DNA of 64,000 nt from Paracoccaceae bacterium (GTDB lineage: Bacteria > Pseudomonadota > Alphaproteobacteria > Rhodobacterales > Rhodobacteraceae). Made by a program: the position numbers and the translations under genes. Positions within the stretch are counted from its first letter, which is position 1, and each line of letters starts with the position of its first letter. Positions 26,628 through 37,007 of the stretch are shown one piece after another. The DNA lies in assembly GCA_022823605.1 (NCBI GenBank), contig JAJEHS010000004.1, forward strand, positions 211,190 to 275,189, given 5' to 3'. Under the pieces are notes generated by a model. It was given only the letters and a program-made list of their open reading frames with translations. It was not told where the DNA came from and searched no databases.

Positions 26628-27689
26628 TTAGGTTGAATTGAGAAGCAGGGAACTGTCACCATATGACAAGAAGCGATACTCATTGTTTACTGCATGATGG
26701 TAAATCTCTTTCATTTTCTCGCCACCCACAAATGCGGCAACGAGTACCAGAAGGGAGGATTTCGGGAGATGAAAGTTGGTCAACAATCCATCGGCAACAT
26801 TAAAGGCAAATCCCGGAGTTATATATAGATCCGTCATGCCTTCCCAAGCTTCGATCCGACCACTCCTAGCAGCAGTTTCAATCAATCTGAGAGAAGTTGT
26901 ACCTACGGCAATTACTCTCTTGTTTTTCAGTTTGGCAGTTAGAATCTCATCGACTGCAGATTGCGTAATACTGCCCCACTCACCATGGATTTTATGATCC
27001 GAAATTCTTTCTGAAGTCATCGGTAGAAAGGTCCCGGCACCTACATGAAGTGTTAATTCGACGAATTTGATACCTTTTTGCAATAGCTTGGAAACAATCT
27101 TCTCGTCAAAATGAAGTGATGCCGTGGGAGCAGCCACAGCTCCGGTTTGCCGAGCAAAATAGGATTGATAATCGGTTTGGTCAGCAGGCAACTCAGGCCT
27201 CTTGGTAATAATATAACCCGGAAGAGGTGTATGACCTATTGCTTGTACTTCCCTAAAAAAATCTTCACCTTGCAGATTGAAGGCAACCTTACACCATCTG
27301 CCATCAATATGGACAATTTTGCCCTCAATGTTCATGCCAAATCGAACGACGTCATCGATTCGCAATTTTTTCATTGGCTTGCCAAGGCAGGACCAGGTTC
27401 CATCCCGGTTTTGAGAATCAAGGTTAAGGGATATTCTTGCCCCGGGAACCATGACGGTAGAAATGGGCCCGGATTTCATTTTGTGTCCGACCAACAGGGC
27501 TGGAAATACCTTGGTGTTGTTAACAACCAGCAGATCCCCTTCTTTCAGAAAAGAAGGTAGATCCTTGAAACCTGCATCAACGATCCTATTCATGTGCGAT
27601 ACGAGCAATCGGGAGGAACTTCGCGGATTTACAGGATTTTGTGCGATTAGGCGTTCAGGAAGCTCATAATCAAAATAGTTTAGTTCCAT
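26628..27689 (-). CDS. queA: S-adenosylmethionine:tRNA ribosyltransferase-isomerase
   Basis: 353 aa, family length. Signatures visible: FDYELPERLIAQNPV at the start, DLLVVNNTKVFPA, PTASLHFDEKI, ELTLHVGAGTF and LTNFHLPKSSLLVLVAAF. It transfers and isomerises ribose from SAM onto 7-aminomethyl-7-deazaguanine in tRNA, making epoxyqueuosine. It starts 14 bases after the AsmA-like gene on the same strand, suggesting an operon. No other queuosine gene is in the window. Confidence 0.96.
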   Translation of the reverse strand: MELNYFDYELPERLIAQNPVNPRSSSRLLVSHMNRIVDAGFKDLPSFLKEGDLLVVNNTKVFPALLVGHKMKSGPISTVMVPGARISLNLDSQNRDGTWSCLGKPMKKLRIDDVVRFGMNIEGKIVHIDGRWCKVAFNLQGEDFFREVQAIGHTPLPGYIITKRPELPADQTDYQSYFARQTGAVAAPTASLHFDEKIVSKLLQKGIKFVELTLHVGAGTFLPMTSERISDHKIHGEWGSITQSAVDEILTAKLKNKRVIAVGTTSLRLIETAARSGRIEAWEGMTDLYITPGFAFNVADGLLTNFHLPKSSLLVLVAAFVGGEKMKEIYHHAVNNEYRFLSYGDSSLLLNST

Positions 27690-27703
27690 GGTAATGACAG
27701 GGT

Positions 27704-30700
27704 TCAGGGTGCAATATTCAAAAAGAGAAAGCCTGTTAAATTACTTGGATTGATTATGGAAGTTGGTTCTATGTTAAAGTCCGGTTCGGATAGCGTGCCC
27801 TTGAGGGTAAAATCAAATGTACCAATCTCACCGGAGATTCGCCGAGGTACCAGGAAACTGATTGGGTTGACGATCTTTATCAGGGTGGTAATGACTCTGA
27901 GAGGTGCTACCGTACCCTCAAAATTCATGGATTTGTCCACAAGGGAATATTCACCCGAAAATGAAAATCCCACCTGTGTACCCATACCGGCAGCCTCGTT
28001 CAAAACCAGTTTTTCCCTGGTCACCAGAAAATTCGACCTAATCTGGTCCATTTTTATCCCAGTGGTCTCTTCATTTGACAAATTACTATCATCCGCTTGG
28101 TCAGTACCCAACTCGTAAAACGGAGGTATTGTTATGTCACTGATTATGATTGTGCCCCGGAATTCACCCTCTTCCTCACCGGGGCTTACATCCACCCAAA
28201 CTTTACCACCACCCAATGAGGCGATAATTTCTGCATCACGTGCCACCTGACCAGCATTGTCGGAGGCAATTCTGAACATCCATGACCCTTCCCTATCAAA
28301 GAGCCAACCATTCAGGGTAGCCCCGCCATTCATTTTACCATTGAAATTCGCCCTTAAATCCCCATCCCTCTGAATCATGCCTGTGATTTCGGTTATGGAT
28401 AGTTGGGGAGAGATTTTCAACTCACCCAAATAAATATTGAAAGTGCGGTCAGAATCTTCATCTGATGAAGTGTATTGGGACAGCATTTCAGAATTAACCA
28501 ATTCAATGGTACCAGGTATTTCAAGTTGCAAATTGCCATTTTCAGTCAACGAAATACCTAGTTCCCCGGAGTAAAAATCCTTCAATTCAACCCGGTCGAA
28601 ATTAAATGATTCAAAACCTCCATCCTGTGTGAGGTTAAGCCTTCCTGTTGCATCTAATCCCTTGGCTGAAATTTCAAATGAATATAAATCAAGTGGATTG
28701 GTGATTCTGACACCAATTTCCATCCTGCCAATTTCTTCAGAGGATTTTTGCCAATCAAGAACCGGAATATCCACACTGGTACCATAAAGGTCGGATTCAA
28801 GATTCATTATCGCTGGTGCATCCCGAGGAAAGTTCAAATTGAAATTCACCCTGCTTGAACCAGAAACCATCTCTGGTACAAAATCTACATTGAACTCCTC
28901 AAAGAAGATGTCGGACATTTCAAAGGAACCGTTAATATTCAGGCGTTCAGTTACTCCTGGTTCAAAATTTTGAATCATTGACGTTTGAACCGGCAAATTA
29001 CCAAATTTTCCAGCCCCCTCGATAACCAACCCCTTTTCATCAAACTCAATTTTCAACCTGTCTGATTGAAAGGATTTTCCATAAAACAACCCGATTGTTT
29101 CAAAGGTGCTGAACTCACCAGCTCCCTCCATGGTAATATGATCCAAGGTTATTTTATCGATGAGAGGAAATCTGATTCTGATCTCGCCCTTGGCATCACC
29201 ACTGACAAAGACCGGTGTCAGATTTGCCTTAGCAATGAAATTGAAAGGATCCAGATCAAGCAGTACAAACAAGGGGTAAATTTTGCCATCCACCTTCAAG
29301 TGAACCTCTGAAGGGATTTTGTTGTTGGTTATCTTGGGTATATAAAAACTGCTGCCATCGAGAGTCAGTGTGCCATTTTCAAATGCTTCGGTATATCCCT
29401 CTTCCATTTGAAGGGACAGATCATTTTCGGTCAGGGTAGCATAACCGCTCCCATTGACTATCGGAGGAAATCCTTTCAGATAGTTAAAATCAACATCAGA
29501 AAAGGTATAGGAGACTTCCAGTCGAGATTTTTCATTGCGAAGCAAGGTCAATCCACCTGTCAAATCATTGATTTTGCCGGAATGAATGTTCGTTTTCAAC
29601 CAGGCTCTAGTCTTTGCCACAAGATTCAATGGCCAGAACCTGATTAGTTCATCCTTGGCCAGATTCCTTGACCAAAACTGGATGGTTCCAAGTTTTCCCT
29701 GATTATCAAGTGTAAAATTGCCTACACCCCAAACCTGTGTCTCCTTTTGCCGGATATGGGCTTGAGCTATCTTCAGCTGTCTTTTCTCCAGGTCAAGTTG
29801 CAAATCAAAATTCCCTGTAATGTTATCCAGCGTTTCCTCAAATATCTGGCCTTCTTTCAAAGTCCCCTTTTCCAGAACAATGTTGCCAACTAATTGTGGA
29901 TAAAAATTGGATGTTTCAGCATATAGATTTCCATTTGCCAAAATTGAAAAATACTCGGATTCCGCAGACAACTCATCAATTTTGATAATATTTTGCCCTG
30001 TACCCAAAGGATTGTTAAAGGACAGATACAGATTGTCGACATGGAGGTTATTATTGTTGACAGGCAATACAAGTGATGAACCCTTGAATTCACCTCCCAA
30101 TTCAGAAGTAATCCAGTTGTACCCTGCCCTAAGAGAAATTTGCCCCTCGCCATTTCTCTGCTGAAACAGTCCGGGAACTTCATTAGCCTGCAGACTGTAA
30201 AGTGTTGAAAGCAGTTTTTGAGGTGCGGTAATTTCACCAGAAATGGTTTCATCATCAAATGATAACTGCAATTTGATATCATCAGCTGTACCAATGGTTA
30301 ATTGTTGTTCCGAACCCCAGTAATCAATTTGCCTAATGTCGAAGAAACCTGAAAATGGTGATGAACTTTCATCATTGGAAATTTCCATCTTGCCGGAGGC
30401 TATCAAAGAGACCGGATCCAATTCTATAATCAATTCATCAAAGTTGAATTCCCGTCGCTGGAGTTCTCCGGCAAAATTTACTTGCATTTCATTATTTCGA
30501 TTGGAGGTGGTCAAGGCCAATTCGATCGAACCTCCAACCCCTATCCCATCGTCAGACAAGGTATTTAGATTGATGTTACCTCTCGAGGAAAAGGCAGGTG
30601 AATTTCTGTCCCAAATTGAAACGCTACTCTCGTCCAAGGTCAGATTGTATGAAAAATTCAAACCCTTGGATTCAAGAATTCCATTTGCCTCTATCTTTCC

Positions 30701-32266
30701 AACCGATTCGGACAAGGGATTAACCTGTGCTTTTTCTCGTAAATCAAATACACCATAATATGATGGGCCGGCGTCAACATTTGCCTGTCCCAATACAAAC
30801 TTGCCCTCTATATCCAGGGGTAATTCTGCAACTGATATATTAATTCCCTCGGCAATCAAGCCGTCAATTTGTTCATCATACCTCAAGGGTATGTCAAAAC
30901 TGGATCTTCTGGCATCATTGGCCGGAATGTCTGGGTCATTAATCCAACCTAAGTGACCATTCAACGATTTGATGTTTCGTTGTGAACTCAACTCCCCTGA
31001 TACATTTCCGGTAAATTTGCTATTTTCCTGCAATAGATAGGCGATTAATGAACCTTCCTCATAGTCAGAAGTAAAGCCTGTGAATTCTGTCTCAATGTTA
31101 TACCTTCCCGTTTGGCCTTCGTAGGGTATCAGAAATGCGAAGGATACTTTTCCAGAATGATCTATTCCCTCACTTACACCCACATTGTCGGCTAATATGG
31201 TCTCAAGTGCGGTTTTTCCTTTAATATCTATACCCTCATTCAGAAACTGTAGGCTTATTGTTCCATCACCTCTGGACGTAAACAAATTTGACCGCAGATA
31301 CATGGTTTCCAGATTAATCGTGCCCTGGTTCAACAGATACTGAAATTGAATATTCATGCTATCGACATGCCAAGGGGTGAGGACATTTCCTAATTCAAAA
31401 TTGGAATCGAGGACATTGAATGACCCCTCGATTGTCTCATAGGGTTGATTGGTGTTTAACTCCAAAAGCACGGTACCGTAATCCAACCCGCCATTAATTT
31501 CAGGTTGGTATTTACCCGTGTTGATAAGATCATTCAAAATACTAGCATCACCAGCAATATTCAGCCTGTATGAATAATCCTGATTATTTAAGTACCGCTG
31601 GAGGCTCAACTTGACCTTGGCTTCCTCCGATTCATCAGGGTAGTAATAATTCCCATCAAAGCCGGTTTCATTCCTGACCAGTTGAAACAGACCTTCAAAG
31701 ATCAATTCCTCTTGCCCAGCCTTTGATACATATGGAATGATAATTTTTTTGAATTCAATCAATTCCAGAGTGGTAATTTGAAGTGATTCAAGAATATTAA
31801 TGGTGTTTGATAACGGTGCGTAACCGGTTCGGGAATCAACGGTTTCTCCATCACTTGTAGACAATCCCAATTCACCTGAAGAAATTGCGATGGTAATTTC
31901 ATTAACTGTAATGTTTGTCGGAACAAATGAACCCTTGATTAAGGATATCAAACTGAAAGAAACTTCTCCATCGGTAAGTCTTACCTTGTTTTCTCGCTGT
32001 ATTAATTGAATTTCTGCTTCAGTAAAGTGTATTTCAGGACGAAACCTGCCAATATCAAGTGATATTTTGGAATCACTGATTTCCATGCTTTCAATGTTGG
32101 CAATCGCAATTGCCCTTTCGGTAACAATATTTTCAACGAATTTGGGAATGGAAATCGAACCAACTATCAACCATACAAAAGCAACAAGGAATAAACCCAA
32201 CACTCCCAGTAAAATCCATCGAACGAGTGACCAGGCGAATGATATGTTTATGTCAAGAAACTTCAC
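27704..32266 (-). CDS. Giant AsmA/YhdP-like envelope protein (DUF3971 type)
   Basis: 1520 aa. A single membrane helix near the N terminus (about residues 13-35, WSLVRWILLGVLGLFLVAFV) is followed by an enormous repetitive beta-rich region with many short hydrophobic-hydrophilic alternations, as in YhdP, TamB and AsmA. The C-terminal part (ITGMIQRDGDLRANFNGKMNG, then SFLVPRRISGEIGTFDFTLKGTL) resembles the AsmA C-terminal domain. Such proteins bridge the periplasm and are linked to phospholipid transport to the outer membrane. Followed by queA after 14 bp. Inferred orientation: inner-membrane anchored. Confidence 0.82.
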   Translation of the reverse strand: MKFLDINISFAWSLVRWILLGVLGLFLVAFVWLIVGSISIPKFVENIVTERAIAIANIESMEISDSKISLDIGRFRPEIHFTEAEIQLIQRENKVRLTDGEVSFSLISLIKGSFVPTNITVNEITIAISSGELGLSTSDGETVDSRTGYAPLSNTINILESLQITTLELIEFKKIIIPYVSKAGQEELIFEGLFQLVRNETGFDGNYYYPDESEEAKVKLSLQRYLNNQDYSYRLNIAGDASILNDLINTGKYQPEINGGLDYGTVLLELNTNQPYETIEGSFNVLDSNFELGNVLTPWHVDSMNIQFQYLLNQGTINLETMYLRSNLFTSRGDGTISLQFLNEGIDIKGKTALETILADNVGVSEGIDHSGKVSFAFLIPYEGQTGRYNIETEFTGFTSDYEEGSLIAYLLQENSKFTGNVSGELSSQRNIKSLNGHLGWINDPDIPANDARRSSFDIPLRYDEQIDGLIAEGINISVAELPLDIEGKFVLGQANVDAGPSYYGVFDLREKAQVNPLSESVGKIEANGILESKGLNFSYNLTLDESSVSIWDRNSPAFSSRGNINLNTLSDDGIGVGGSIELALTTSNRNNEMQVNFAGELQRREFNFDELIIELDPVSLIASGKMEISNDESSSPFSGFFDIRQIDYWGSEQQLTIGTADDIKLQLSFDDETISGEITAPQKLLSTLYSLQANEVPGLFQQRNGEGQISLRAGYNWITSELGGEFKGSSLVLPVNNNNLHVDNLYLSFNNPLGTGQNIIKIDELSAESEYFSILANGNLYAETSNFYPQLVGNIVLEKGTLKEGQIFEETLDNITGNFDLQLDLEKRQLKIAQAHIRQKETQVWGVGNFTLDNQGKLGTIQFWSRNLAKDELIRFWPLNLVAKTRAWLKTNIHSGKINDLTGGLTLLRNEKSRLEVSYTFSDVDFNYLKGFPPIVNGSGYATLTENDLSLQMEEGYTEAFENGTLTLDGSSFYIPKITNNKIPSEVHLKVDGKIYPLFVLLDLDPFNFIAKANLTPVFVSGDAKGEIRIRFPLIDKITLDHITMEGAGEFSTFETIGLFYGKSFQSDRLKIEFDEKGLVIEGAGKFGNLPVQTSMIQNFEPGVTERLNINGSFEMSDIFFEEFNVDFVPEMVSGSSRVNFNLNFPRDAPAIMNLESDLYGTSVDIPVLDWQKSSEEIGRMEIGVRITNPLDLYSFEISAKGLDATGRLNLTQDGGFESFNFDRVELKDFYSGELGISLTENGNLQLEIPGTIELVNSEMLSQYTSSDEDSDRTFNIYLGELKISPQLSITEITGMIQRDGDLRANFNGKMNGGATLNGWLFDREGSWMFRIASDNAGQVARDAEIIASLGGGKVWVDVSPGEEEGEFRGTIIISDITIPPFYELGTDQADDSNLSNEETTGIKMDQIRSNFLVTREKLVLNEAAGMGTQVGFSFSGEYSLVDKSMNFEGTVAPLRVITTLIKIVNPISFLVPRRISGEIGTFDFTLKGTLSEPDFNIEPTSIINPSNLTGFLFLNIAP

Positions 32267-32536
32267 AATTATTTCGTAATTACTGCTGCAAACCCATGCA
32301 ATTGAATGAAACTTTTCCCGAGGTTATTCGATCACTGCAAATTACCAATGGAATAACTGGTAATAAAAAAATCGAGGTCCCATTTCCAAACAATTTAAAC
32401 TTGTACTGCCAATCTCTTTGGAACAAAGATATCTCTTGATTTAGTTTTGAGATTGTTATTTCCAATTGACAAATTCTTTTACTAGATTAGGATAACATAA
32501 AACTATTGGCTTTATACAGCCGGAAGCAGCAGGACA

Positions 32537-33787
32537 GTGCGAGCAATCCAAAATAAATTATCTTTTGTTGAGATGAATGATTGGATAATTTCCATTCAAT
32601 CAAGGGGTGATACCAGGTACATATTTCTTGGTACCAAGTCCAGACTTTTGCTGGTTACCCTGACAGTAATCATTTTGTCGTGGGCTGTCATTGCCTCCTT
32701 TATGGTTGTAAGCAATAAGTATCAAAGCGGTGTTGATCAAATCATTTCAAATGACGATTTGAACAGCAATCTTGTCACTCTGCTCAGGGAACGAGATAGT
32801 CTTATAGTTGAAAACAAGACCTTGATCAACCAAACCCAAAAAGCGATTGATCTTGTATATCAACAGGAACAGGAACTGAATCTGCTAAGGAAGGAGATTG
32901 CCGAGTTAAATGACTTTGCCGGCGTTGGATTCCAAAATCCCGGTAATACAAATCCATTGGGTATTATTGGAGGTGAAACTGATTTTGCACATGATCCTGC
33001 CCTTGTTTCTACCCTGTCAAAGGTTCTTTCCGATAGCACGGAAAATTTAAAGAAATCTCAGGATAGAATAACAGCTCTCGAGACCGAAGTTCAAAAAGGA
33101 CAAAACTTGGTTAATGCTAGCAACCGACGAATGGTAAACCTTTTGAATGACCTTTCAGTCAATATCGCTGTGGCAACCAGCGGAATTGAAGATGTGTTGG
33201 GCCGGGTGAATGTATCACCTACCAGAATTCAGGAGGAACTCAGAACCCTGTTTCGCAATCAAGATCAAGTCATGCGAGGCGATCTGGAGCTGGAAACCCT
33301 GAGGAATTTGTCCGATTCACCGTTATCTGATGACGCAATCCAACTTGAAGTAGCTTTCGAGTACATGAATCTTTTGAATACGGGTTATCATTCACTGCCA
33401 TTCGGCAAACCCTTGAAAGGTACTCTGCGAACAACCTCAGGATATGGAATGCGCAAGCATCCGATATCGGGTATAGTAAAAATGCATAATGGAATAGACT
33501 TTAGTGCCAGAACAGGAACACCCGTATATGCCACTGGTAACGGTATTGTGGAATTTGTAGGTACCAATGGTGGCTTTGGAAAAACAATTATTATTCGTCA
33601 TATCTCTGGATTGCGAACAGTTTATGCCCATTTAAATAGTATTAGTGTAAAGAAAGGTGAGTTTGTTGCCCATGATAAAAAAATTGGTACAGTTGGCTCT
33701 ACTGGTATTTCAACCGGACCTCATTTGCATTATGAAATAACACGCAATAAAAAAGCGGTAAATCCCCTTATATTCATGGAAGTATAA
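32537..33787 (+). CDS. M23-family metallopeptidase (LmdC-like), membrane anchored
   Basis: 416 aa from a GTG at 32537; an ATG at 32573 is an alternative, and neither has a strong ribosome-binding site. A membrane helix lies at about residues 38-58 (LLLVTLTVIILSWAVIASFMV), a long coiled coil at about 80-230, and a C-terminal LytM domain: KMHNGIDFSARTGTPVYA gives the HxxxD zinc pair, and GPHLHYEI the HxH. It would cut peptidoglycan cross-bridges in the periplasm. The bactofilin gene begins two bases later, the well known bactofilin-M23 module that directs local wall growth. Confidence 0.88.
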   Translation: MRAIQNKLSFVEMNDWIISIQSRGDTRYIFLGTKSRLLLVTLTVIILSWAVIASFMVVSNKYQSGVDQIISNDDLNSNLVTLLRERDSLIVENKTLINQTQKAIDLVYQQEQELNLLRKEIAELNDFAGVGFQNPGNTNPLGIIGGETDFAHDPALVSTLSKVLSDSTENLKKSQDRITALETEVQKGQNLVNASNRRMVNLLNDLSVNIAVATSGIEDVLGRVNVSPTRIQEELRTLFRNQDQVMRGDLELETLRNLSDSPLSDDAIQLEVAFEYMNLLNTGYHSLPFGKPLKGTLRTTSGYGMRKHPISGIVKMHNGIDFSARTGTPVYATGNGIVEFVGTNGGFGKTIIIRHISGLRTVYAHLNSISVKKGEFVAHDKKIGTVGSTGISTGPHLHYEITRNKKAVNPLIFMEV

Positions 33788-33851
33788 AATGTTTGCATCT
33801 AAAGAGAAAAGTAGAGAACCTGTCAAAAGCCAACGAAAGGAGAATGAAAAC

Positions 33852-34340
33852 ATGCCAGAAATTAGTTCTATTCAAAGACCGGCCCCTTCAGGATCGGTTT
33901 CCCAGTCTCGAACTTCAAACAACCCTTCAATTATATCAAAGGATCTCAAGATCGTGGGTAATCTTCAGACACCACATGATATTCTCATTGAAGGTAAGGT
34001 TGAGGGTGATATTTCCGCCCGTGTATTGACGGTCAAGGAAACTTCCGAGATTGAAGGCCATATCAGGGCTGAAGAGGCTATTTTGGAAGGATTCGTCAAG
34101 GGCGAGGTTCGTGGTTCAAAAATTCGATTGAACAAGTCTGCCCGTGTGCAGGGTGATATCATTCATGGTACAATTGCAATCGAGGCGGGTGCACATTTCG
34201 AGGGAACCGTAAAACGAACAGAAGAGCCCCTTGGGTTTGCTGGTAAAAAGGAAATCAACAGCGGGGCCAAAAAAACTACATCGGCTACCCCGACAAAAAC
34301 TCCTGCCCCCTTGCAAAAGCCACTACCAGGCAAGTTTTAA
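33852..34340 (+). CDS. Bactofilin (polymer-forming cytoskeletal protein)
   Basis: 162 aa from ATG 33852, which has AAAGGAG nine bases before it; an earlier in-frame ATG at 33789 would add 21 residues and immediately follow the M23 stop, but lacks a clear ribosome-binding site. The central beta-helix has the repeated pattern LKIVGNLQTPHDILIEGKVE, GDISARVLTVKETSEIEGHI and VKGEVRGSKIRL. Flanks are proline- and lysine-rich, as usual. Self-polymerises at the membrane and recruits the M23 peptidase encoded upstream. Confidence 0.9.
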   Translation: MPEISSIQRPAPSGSVSQSRTSNNPSIISKDLKIVGNLQTPHDILIEGKVEGDISARVLTVKETSEIEGHIRAEEAILEGFVKGEVRGSKIRLNKSARVQGDIIHGTIAIEAGAHFEGTVKRTEEPLGFAGKKEINSGAKKTTSATPTKTPAPLQKPLPGKF

Positions 34341-34416
34341 TCGTTTAAAGGCTTTGTCCCATCTGTTCATTTCAGATTTGGTCATCCTTAATCGGGGGAA
34401 ATTCCAGTCAAGTCGA

Positions 34417-35523
34417 TTATCTTGAACGACCAGCGGCATTATGTGCCAATACGGAAGCCATGAATCCATCCAAATCCCCATCAAGTACAGCTTGGGGATT
34501 TGGTGATTCGAAATTGGTTCGTAAATCCTTAACCATTTGGTAGGGCGTCAAAACATACGACCGAATTTGATTCCCCCAACCCGCTTCTCCCTTGTTTTGA
34601 TGCAATTCCTGTTGCTTCTCGTTGCGTTTGCGAAGTTCAAGTTCATAAAGTCTTGACCTTAGGGCATCCATACAATTGGCCCTGTTCATGTGTTGTGATT
34701 TTTCAGATGAAGTTACAACAATTCCTGTTGGAAGATGTGTCATTCTGACAGCCGAATCTGTTTTGTTCACATGTTGTCCACCTGCTCCCGATGCGCGGTA
34801 AGTGTCAACTCGCAAATCACTGGGATTGATTTCAATCTCTATGTTCTCGTCAATCACTGGGAAGGCACCAACGGAACTGAAGGATGTATGTCTCCTTGAA
34901 GCACTGTCAAATGGGGAAATTCGAACCAAACGATGAACACCGGATTCGGATTTCAACCACCCGTAAGCATTCATGCCTTTTATTTTGAAAGTAATTGACC
35001 GCAACCCTGCTTCTGCATCTCTGTTTTGAGATATCAGTTCAATCTTGAACCCCCGGCTCTGGGCCCATCTTTCATACATTCTTGATAACATCTGGGCCCA
35101 ATCACATGACTCCGTCCCACCTGCACCAGCCTTAATTTCAAGAAAGGCATCGTTTTTATCTGCCTCATCATCAAGAAGTGCTTCTACAACTATTTTCTCG
35201 ATTTCCACATGCAGGTCGCTGATTGACTTTTCTGCTTCCAGAACAATCTCCTCATCACCCTCTTCTTCACCCAATTCAATCAGTCCAGTATTATCTTCAA
35301 CTGTCGAACGTAAACGTTCAAACGTTTCCATCCTTTCAATAATGCTTTGTCTTTCCTTCATTATCGCAGTCGCAGCAAGTTGATCATCCCATAACTTAGG
35401 GTCCTCTATTTTCGTATTGAGGTCATTGAGTTTTTGTTCCAAGTCATCCCGTTTGTTTTTTTCCTTGAGTAGGTCCAGGGAATTGTTGATTTCTTCCAGT
35501 AACTTGAGGGTATCCGTACGCAT
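34417..35523 (-). CDS. prfB: Peptide chain release factor 2
   Basis: 368 aa in one continuous frame. The stop-codon recognition tripeptide SPF is in VRISPFDSASRRHTSF, and the GGQ motif is in SGAGGQHVNKTDSAVR. It releases the peptide at UGA and UAA. The programmed frameshift found in E. coli prfB is absent: no CUUUGA stretch occurs near codon 26 and the frame is unbroken. It is convergent with bactofilin, and an MFS gene separates it from mrcA, its usual alphaproteobacterial neighbour. Confidence 0.97.
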   Translation of the reverse strand: MRTDTLKLLEEINNSLDLLKEKNKRDDLEQKLNDLNTKIEDPKLWDDQLAATAIMKERQSIIERMETFERLRSTVEDNTGLIELGEEEGDEEIVLEAEKSISDLHVEIEKIVVEALLDDEADKNDAFLEIKAGAGGTESCDWAQMLSRMYERWAQSRGFKIELISQNRDAEAGLRSITFKIKGMNAYGWLKSESGVHRLVRISPFDSASRRHTSFSSVGAFPVIDENIEIEINPSDLRVDTYRASGAGGQHVNKTDSAVRMTHLPTGIVVTSSEKSQHMNRANCMDALRSRLYELELRKRNEKQQELHQNKGEAGWGNQIRSYVLTPYQMVKDLRTNFESPNPQAVLDGDLDGFMASVLAHNAAGRSR

Positions 35524-35792
35524 TCGATTTTACTTTTCATATTACAAAACGATTCATCGAGTTGAAGAATTATACAAATTCAGCATCAAAATAACTCCCG
35601 ATAAGTGCAAAATATTTCTTGCAGTGGTGGTGAACTTTCCTAAGTTGTCTTGATGTTAACCGTATATTTCCTCATGCCAAATGGCATTTCCATTTTCAAA
35701 TAGAAAAAAATTCCTTTCATTCGACCAGTACAATTCTTTATTTTTTATTCCTATCAGGAAGTATAGATGTTGAACCATCAATAGACATACTA

Positions 35793-37007
35793 TCAGGTAG
35801 GGTTTAGCGAAAAACGATTAAGCTTCAGGGTCAAATTCGCTATGAATGCTCCCGCTGAACAAAGAGCAACACCTAATATAAGTGGCAATCCTGTTCCATC
35901 AAATAGTTGACCGATTGGAATGGATAGAACAACGCAGATCAATGTAGAAACAGCACCAATAATCGATGCCGCCATACCTGCAATATGTCCCATCGGTTCA
36001 AGAGCCAGTGCAGTAAGGTTGGCCAAACACAATCCAAGTAGGAAAAACATGCTGGCTGACCATGCAATAAACAGCCACAACAACCAATGAATAGGTAAAT
36101 TGCCTGTAATAATTATGAATGAACAAACAAGTGAAAGCAGGCAAATGGCAAAATATCCGAATGTTGACAAGGCCCACATTCCCAAGCGTAATACCAGTGC
36201 AGCATTCAGAAAACTCGCACTCCCTGAGATGAGTGCAACGATGGCAAAATAAAGTGGAAAATCATGGCCGGTATCCAACCAGACCACATAAATCTGCTGG
36301 GCCGAGACAAGGTATGAAAAAATACAGGTTAATCCCAATGCAAGACTGAATGTACAGATAATTACCCTCGGGAAGGAGAATACTTCTACAACTGATTTTG
36401 CGATGTTGGCCGTTCTGAATTTGATACGCTGATGAGGGAGATGTGTTTCGGGTTGCCTGATCATAAACCAGACTAGGGCAACAAGTGCTACTATCTGAAA
36501 CGAAACGAATATAAACCGCCATCCTAGGGAAAGCATAATGGTTTGTCCAATAAATGGGGCTACTGCTGGCACCAGTACAAAAAGCATCATTGAAAGGGAT
36601 ATGACACGAGCCATGTCCCTGCCTTTATAAAGGTCACGTATCAAAGCCTGGGTAACTGTTCTTGGTGCAGAGATTCCTAACCCCTGTACGAAACGCGACA
36701 GGAGTAATCCATAAAAAGAATCCGTGAAGAATGACCATCCACTCGCAAGAACAAACAGAATTATTCCCAAATTGGTTATAGGCTTTCGGCCAAAGGAATC
36801 TGAAAGGGGACCCATGATTAACTGCCCAATACCCGTTCCAGCTACAAAAACAATGATTACCAGTTGGGTATTGTTTATATCCAAAAGACCAAACTCACTG
36901 CCAATGGCAGGGAAGGATGGCAATACGGCATCTGTAGCAAAAGCCACCAGAGACCAAAGCAAGGCAATCATTGCTACAAATTCGTAATATGGTGGTTGTT
37001 TGGTCAC
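35793..37007 (-). CDS. Bcr/CflA-type MFS multidrug exporter
   Basis: 404 aa with 12 hydrophobic segments. The conserved FATDAVLPSFPAIG in helix 1, GQLIMGPLSDSFGRKP (motif A) and RFVQGLGISAPRTVTQALIRDLYKGRDMARV (around motif C) place it in the Bcr/CflA drug-proton antiporter family. It stands alone between prfB and mrcA, with about 270 bp and 410 bp of non-coding DNA on each side, so it looks like a later insertion into a conserved cell-wall/translation neighbourhood. Confidence 0.88.
   Translation of the reverse strand: MTKQPPYYEFVAMIALLWSLVAFATDAVLPSFPAIGSEFGLLDINNTQLVIIVFVAGTGIGQLIMGPLSDSFGRKPITNLGIILFVLASGWSFFTDSFYGLLLSRFVQGLGISAPRTVTQALIRDLYKGRDMARVISLSMMLFVLVPAVAPFIGQTIMLSLGWRFIFVSFQIVALVALVWFMIRQPETHLPHQRIKFRTANIAKSVVEVFSFPRVIICTFSLALGLTCIFSYLVSAQQIYVVWLDTGHDFPLYFAIVALISGSASFLNAALVLRLGMWALSTFGYFAICLLSLVCSFIIITGNLPIHWLLWLFIAWSASMFFLLGLCLANLTALALEPMGHIAGMAASIIGAVSTLICVVLSIPIGQLFDGTGLPLILGVALCSAGAFIANLTLKLNRFSLNPT

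Noticed and set aside
27750-28118. Plus-strand frame inside the giant AsmA-like gene
   Set aside because: It is antisense to a well supported gene, has no motif and reflects codon bias. Other antisense frames in this gene are similar.
29894-29902. DnaA-box match TGTGGATAA within the AsmA-like gene
   Set aside because: It is inside a coding region and isolated; most likely chance.
34417-35523. Programmed frameshift in prfB
   Set aside because: The frame is continuous for 368 codons with no internal UGA near codon 26.
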